Below are positions 58,703 to 64,000 of a DNA stretch of 64,000 nucleotides, piece by piece. Both the position numbers and the translations under genes were made by a program. The notes beneath the pieces are model-generated. The model searched no databases and was not told where the DNA came from. It was given only the letters and a program-made list of their open reading frames with translations. Each line of letters begins with the position of its first letter. Position 1 is the first letter of the stretch. This DNA comes from Gigaspora margarita (taxonomy: Eukaryota > Glomeromycota > Glomeromycetes > Diversisporales > Gigasporaceae), in assembly GCA_009809945.1 (NCBI GenBank), contig WTPW01001012.1:5203-69202 (forward strand). The letters are read 5' to 3'.

Positions 58703-60408
58703 ATGGATGAACCAGCCCTAACTTTATCCGCTCTAGAAAAACAGATGGTGTTTGATAGAGACAAGCTACAATCAATTATTGATGGTTTTATTGTCGCATA
58801 TCATCATGGTCTCACTAATGATGATACTACTATGATACCTTCATATGTTTCACGTCTTCCAACCGGTGCAGAGACCGGTACATATCTCTCCTTGGATTTG
58901 GGGGGTACTAATCTAAGAGTTGCGGCAGTAACCTTACTTGGTGATGGCAAAGCTGACATTGAACAAAAAAAGTATGTAATCCCAGCAGAGTTAAAAGTTG
59001 GTCATGTTGAAAAATTGTTAGATTGGGTCGCATTAGGGGTTAAAGAGTTATTGGGTTGTCTCGGCATTCAAGTAGAAATTATTAACGAGAAAGAAATGTA
59101 TATGGGCGTTACTTTTAGCTTTCCGATCCGGTAAGGATTAATGTATTTGTTATATTTGTCTGAAAAATTATTCCTAATATATAATACTAATAATAATTAA
59201 TAATATGATAATAATTAATAATATGATAATAATAATTAATAATAATAATAATTATAATAATTATAACAATAATTATAATAATTATAATAATAATTATAAT
59301 AATAATAATGATGATGATGATGATAATAGTCAAACAGATATTAATCGTGGATTGGTCATGAAAATGGGTAAAGGATTTGAACCTATAGGATTGGAAGGTC
59401 AAGATATTATTGAGCTCTTGCAAGCGGCTTTTAAGCGCCAGGTGAAATAAATAGCGAATTAGGGTCAATGTATCTATTAGATTTGATCTCTTATCATCTT
59501 TTAATCCGTAGGGTATTAAAATTCATATTTCTGCCATAGTAAACGACTCTGTTGGAACTTTTGTGGCAAATGCTTATAAAGACCAAAACACAATTGTGTC
59601 GGTAATTTTGAGCACAGGAACAAATGCTTCCTGTATTTGTCAGACTTCCTCCATTTCAAAACACAATTTCCCACATGATTCACCTGAATACATGATTGTT
59701 AATACTGAGTGGGGTATAATGGGAATGGACTTCTTACCAAGAATTAAATATGATAAAATTCTTGATCTACAAAGTAACAAGCCAGGTTTTCAACCATTTG
59801 AAAAAATGGTTAGTGGTTATTATTTGGGTGAATTAGTAAGATTAGCAATGGTCGATTATGTGAAGAATTTTGGTTTATTTGATGGAGTTCTACCTAATGG
59901 ACTTGAAAAACCATACAATTTCACTACTAAACATATGTCTGACATTGGAAGGTAAAAGTTAATATCGTATATTTCGAAAATGCTCGGAACAATATTTATT
60001 AATATATATATTTTCCTTTTTTTTTTTTTTTTAAGTGATAAATCGACCGAATATAATGTAATCCTGAAAATTTTCACAGAGGACTACAACAAATCACCAA
60101 GCCTTGATGATAGACGGACTATACATGAACTCGTTTTGCGATTTTCGAGGCGTTCTGCACAATTATCGGCTGCTGCTATTGCATCTCTCATAAAACTTCA
60201 ATGTCCGGATTTTCCAGCAGTCGAACGCGACATCCGAGTGGCTGTTGATGGTTCATTATATCATCGATTTCATGAGTATTCTAGCTGGATGAATAAAACT
60301 TTTAGAGAAATTCAACGAATAAAAGAAGATAAACGAACTAAAATTGTTCCAGTTGAAGATGGTGGATGCATGGGGGCGGCTATAACTGCCATGATGTATT
60401 CACATTAG
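58703..60408 (+). CDS. Hexokinase (four exons)
   Basis: Exons 58703-59130, 59330-59441, 59512-59951 and 60036-60408 join in phase to 450 residues. Hexokinases phosphorylate glucose and other hexoses with ATP, the first step of glycolysis, in the cytosol. Visible motifs: LSLDLGGTNLR (62-72, phosphate loop), FSFPI (138-142), QTDINRG (144-150), IVNDSVGT with the catalytic base Asp192, TGTNAS (215-220), NTEWG with sugar-binding Glu246, SGYYLGELVR, and EDGGCMGAA near the C-terminus. Oddities: the usual R-W-T-K-G-F sugar-binding loop reads KMGKGF (154-159), so the Thr is Gly and the Trp is Met; the usual F-G-T-G reads LSTG. It may be a divergent glucokinase, a GlcNAc kinase-like paralogue or a sensing hexokinase. 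The start at 58703 gives the family's normal N-terminus. Confidence 0.93.
59185..59327. repeat. AAT/ATT-rich microsatellite in hexokinase intron 1
   Basis: AATAAT, AATTAT and ATGATG units fill most of the 199-base intron between the donor at 59131 and the acceptor at 59328. Spurious ORFs on both strands come from it. Confidence 0.85.
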
Positions 60409-60661
60409 TTGCATTTTTTAAATTTTTTTTTTTTCCCCTTATGCGTTATCGTTCCACATCATCTAATAATTTAGGATACTATAACGTGAGTAATAATTTT
60501 GAATAAATTCTGAAATTTTGTACAACAATAAAAAAAATATGCCATTATCATTACTGGTTAATATATCATTCATATTGATAGAATGGATATTATCAAGAAA
60601 GGTTTTTTTTTTAGAATAGATTTGAAAAATTTTTAATAAAAAAATTTTTTTTAGCAATTTC

Positions 60662-60928
60662 TAGGGATGGTTAGGTTGGTTTAGGTTCGGTTTTTGGTTT
60701 GGAACCTTTAGGTTCTATTTCAAAAACCTAAGAACCTGGTTTTTAAAAGTTCCAAAACCTGGTTCGAACCTAAAAACTTAAAACCTATTATAAATCTAAA
60801 AAAACTAAGAACCTAAGAACCATCATAAACCTAAGAACCTAGGTTGCAAAATTGGAACCTGTTTTTTTAAAAACCAGGTTCTAAAACCAGGTTCTTAGGT
60901 TCTGGACCTAGGAACTTTACCATCTCTA
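60662..60928. mobile_element. hAT-like element, AACCTAAG vocabulary, 8-bp duplication GCAATTTC
   Basis: TAGGGATGGTTAGGTTGG and, inverted, TAGAGATGGTAAAGTTCC are hAT-type ends. GCAATTTC flanks both sides exactly (60654-60661, 60929-60936). The body is made of AACCTAAG, GGTTCTTAGG and AAACCTGG words. It lies about 250 bp past the hexokinase stop. Confidence 0.9.
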
Positions 60929-60936
60929 GCAATTTC

Positions 60937-62233
60937 ATAATTAGATTTTTATACACACTTCCTTCAGGTTCATAATGATAAGGTTTAATTTTGTATTCTG
61001 TAGAAATTTGTTTGCTTATACACGTCCATAATATTTATTGTGTTTGTGCAAACGAGTAAACCATTTCTGCTATATAAGTGAGCTAATTACAACCCTTCTT
61101 GTATAAAAATCACAACCATTACAACTATATGATCTAGATATATCTTTACTAAACTGCTTATAATTTATACTCAAATTATAAGCTATTACTTTCTCAACTT
61201 TTATATAAAAAATTTTATTTTTATATACTTTTTTATATTTTATTTTTATAGTAGCTTTTACAAAGCTGTTACAACCCTTATTACTATAATTGTATAAAAA
61301 ATATATACTCTTTTTATTAAATTTATTTAATTAAATTTGATAAATTTTTATAAATAAAAACTTAAATTTTATAAAAAAATATTGATAAAATATAAATATT
61401 TTATAATATTAACTAATAAAAATATATAAATTACAGTAAAGATAATTTGTTTTATATATACAAAATATTATTTGATATTTTTAAACTAATTAAAAAGATA
61501 TAAATTTTGTAAAATAAAAAATTATAATATTAATTGTTACAAAAAACTCTTTTTATAGATCTTTATTACTAAAACAAAAACAAAAAAAATACTTTACTAC
61601 TACAATATTTTTGAATTTTACTAAATAAATTGCCTTAAGTAAACTTGTTTAGCATTTAAACATTGATTAAAAAGGTACAATATTAAAAAAAAAGTTAAAA
61701 AACAGTAACAAAGCAGTTTTTCACTATATAGGAATAATGGTCCTAAGAACTATTTTGTACCAAATAGCATTAAGTATAGTACTATTTTTATAGAAAATAG
61801 AACCTTAAAAAGTTTCAAAATTGCTTATTTTCAGGTCCAAAACTATTATTAGAAACTTTGGCTTCAAATAGCTCTTCTTTATTCATTGGCTTTTTATTTT
61901 ATATCTATAAATTAGCTTTATTTAAAAAAGCCTTTAAATACAAAACCTACTATTTTAGAAGCTAAGCATACTAAAAAGTTTGTTAATATTACTATCAATA
62001 ACTGATTCAAACTTTTTTTTACAGTAATGTTTGCTGTTTCAACTTTACAAAAGTACAAAAACAAAATTTTTTTTCAATACCAGTATTATCAAAATAGGGT
62101 GTGATCTAAAACAATATACCTATATGATACTTTTATATAAATCAACCAACTTGAGTCATAAAATTTTGTTTATATAGATCAGCTTGAAGAAGTCAAAAAA
62201 ACAAAAAAAAAATATACAAATTTAAAAATAGTG
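60937..62233. other. AT-rich stretch without recognised gene
   Basis: Many A/T runs and no ORF over about 60 codons. A few words of the CTACATAGTAAAGT repeat family (AATTTTACTAAATAAATTGC near 61613) suggest a worn copy. Confidence 0.4.
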
Positions 62234-62776
62234 ATCTAAACCAGTGTTGGAAATTCAAAAGAAAATTTATGATTTTTGTGAACATAATTTTTTTTTATAA
62301 TATTCACATTAAAAATAAATATGTTCACAAATAAAATTTATAATAATTAATATATAAAATTAAAAACTCTTGAAATTACAAATATTTTACTAATATAATT
62401 TGTATTTATTAATTATAAATTTATATTTAATATAACTAAATTGTATAGCTATTTATTTATAAAATTAATATATTTAATCTTTATTTAAAACAATATATTA
62501 TTAATTATTTCTATATAATAAATTTGCCAAACTTTATATGCATGTTCAAAATCAAATTATTTATAGATGAACTATTTATAAAAATTAACAAAAGATATTT
62601 AAAAGTTTTAAAATGTATTCTATTTCTAAGTTTGGTTTTAATTAATTTTGTTATACATTCTAATACTATATTATTAAGTGGAAGTATTAAAAATTTTTAA
62701 ACAATATACAAACAAAATTCCATTCTTTAATTAAATTTTTAATATTAATTAGTAAAGAAAATTCAATTATTATAAT

Positions 62777-63114
62777 ATGCACCTATGGTGTTTTACTACC
62801 ACAGGTAAATTAGATTTGCAAATCCATGTAACAAAAACAAAAAATAAATTTTTATAAAACAAAAAATAAATTTTAAATACTTTAGGGTTTGGGTGAGGCC
62901 TGGGATTTTATTGGAGCATTAGTATATACAAAATTTAGCAATGAGTTTTTTTTATTAGAGCCCCAAAGGTGGTTTCATAAGCAAAATTTTGAGATATGAC
63001 TGTTTTTTTAAAAAAATAAACAAAAAAATGAAATTTTATGTTACACCTGATCTTAAATTTTGATTTGCTATTCTAATATTTTGTGTAACATGGTGTAAAA
63101 CACCATAGGTGCAT
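62777..63114. mobile_element. MITE, ATGCACCTATGGTGTTTTAC termini
   Basis: ATGCACCTATGGTGTTTTAC is exactly inverted at the right end (GTAAAACACCATAGGTGCAT). The interior has GAGCCCCAAAGGTGGTTTCA, similar to words at 5500 and 52075. Confidence 0.8.
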
Positions 63115-63224
63115 TTTAGTAAAACTCAAGAAAATTTAATTCCTAAATTGAAATAAAGTTATTAATTTTTTTTAAATTTAAAGTTGCAAAGCCAGAAGCA
63201 CTCTATTTTACTTGTATTAGCATA

Positions 63225-63770
63225 CTGTATCTTGCTAAAAATAAGTCATCTCTGAAAATAAGCTACCCCCTCTTTTGGTCAAAAAACTCAAAAACATTTT
63301 TGATCTGAAAATAAGCTACCCCATAATTGAAGACAGTTGCTACATAGTAAAGTCCAAACTTTACTATATAAACTGATTACAGCCTCTTAAGTAACCTTAT
63401 TCAGAAGATCAAATTGTACATTCTTGAAATTTTCAAGAAAATTGGAGAACTTTTTATTATTGCGCTTTGAATTTTTACTTTCAATGAAATAATAATTTTT
63501 TTTTAAAAAATATATTCGTTGAAGTTAAAATTAAAAGTCAAATAATAAAAAGTGCACCAATTTTGATAAAACTTTCAGATATACTGTATTATTCTTCCAA
63601 ACAAGTTTGATTAAGCACCAATAACCAATTTAAATAATAGAATTTGGACTTTATAATGTAATGACTATTTGCAATTGTCCAAAAATTGATTATATCCAAA
63701 AATAAGCTACTCACAGATTTTTATATTCAAAATCGTCCAAAAAAAAAAACCTATTTTTGGAAACATATGG
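63225..63770. mobile_element. TA-flanked AAAATAAGC MITE, copy f, with hairpin
   Basis: CTGTATCTTGCTAAAAATAA and, inverted, CCATATGTTTCCAAAAATAG are weak TIRs flanked by TA. The subterminal GAAAATAAGCTACCCC is repeated, followed by the CTACATAGTAAAGT hairpin (63330-63670). Confidence 0.65.
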
Positions 63771-64000
63771 TAAATATAATAAATTATGAATAAGAAATTA
63801 TAAAAATTAAAATTTATATTCACACTATGTGAACATAAAATATAAAATTTTTGATTTCTTATGTTCACACTATGTGAACATAAAATATAAAAATTTTAAT
63901 TTTTAAAAAATTTATGTTCACTATGAATGCTATGAACATATGATTTTCAACACTAGTCTAAACCTTTTTTGGGTCATTAATAAAAAATGTTGGAAAAGCA

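Larger units (their letters stand above)
62242..63955. mobile_element. hAT-like element, GTTCACAT vocabulary, with nested elements
   Basis: CAGTGTTGGAAATTCAAAAG and, inverted, TAGTGTTGAAAATCATATG are related ends. The flanks ATCTAAAC and GTCTAAAC agree in 7 of 8 positions. The end regions repeat GTGAACATAA and TATGTTCAC. Elements 62777-63114 and 63225-63770 are nested inside. Confidence 0.7.

Noticed and set aside
59187-59468. Ile-rich and Asn-rich frames on both strands
   Set aside because: They translate the intron microsatellite of the hexokinase gene.

Overview
The window is AT-rich nuclear DNA from a eukaryote with many short GT-AG introns. The best fit is an arbuscular mycorrhizal (Glomeromycotina, Rhizophagus-like) fungus. 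Reasons: a BTB-BACK-TLDc protein of the type hugely expanded in those fungi, a multi-exon secreted serine carboxypeptidase, a compact fungal hexokinase, TTAGGG/CCCTAA words scattered through intergenic DNA, and a very dense load of nested DNA transposons. The species call is inference from family resemblance; no search was run.

Layout. 0-2.8 kb: AT-rich DNA with several short inverted-repeat elements. 2.8-4.4 kb (minus): BTB-BACK-TLDc gene in three exons. 4.4-12.7 kb: intergenic DNA with small TIR elements, a chain of hairpins, and a decayed Fanzor/TnpB-type nuclease end at 11.2 kb. 12.7-15.3 kb (minus): serine carboxypeptidase (S10), ten exons in my model; its first exon carries a signal peptide and a 21-bp repeat array that splices in frame to the enzyme. 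15.3-23.2 kb: AT-rich repeats, a tRNA-like SINE head, and a TIR element with an 8-bp duplication that contains a 967-base assembly gap. 23.2-about 50.9 kb: one old LINE on the minus strand, cut up by at least a dozen later insertions (hAT-like, TA-flanked, Mutator-like, fold-back, TTAA-flanked). 38.5-49.3 kb: a fold-back element interrupted by a Mutator-like element and by a 4.97-kb TTAA-flanked transposon carrying a six-exon DDE-type transposase gene. 50.9-56.2 kb: more hAT-like and palindromic elements. 58.7-60.4 kb (plus): four-exon hexokinase. 60.6-64 kb: two more hAT-like elements.

The host genes are the BTB-TLDc protein, the carboxypeptidase and the hexokinase. They are unrelated in function and far apart; nothing suggests a cluster. 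The main biology here is the transposon ecology. I found eight clean 8-bp target-site duplications and two 7-of-8 ones, one 9-bp duplication, one TTAA duplication with an almost intact empty site in the opposite palindrome arm, and many TA-flanked hairpin elements. The hAT-like elements are odd: each interior is built from repetitions of one short word that differs from element to element.
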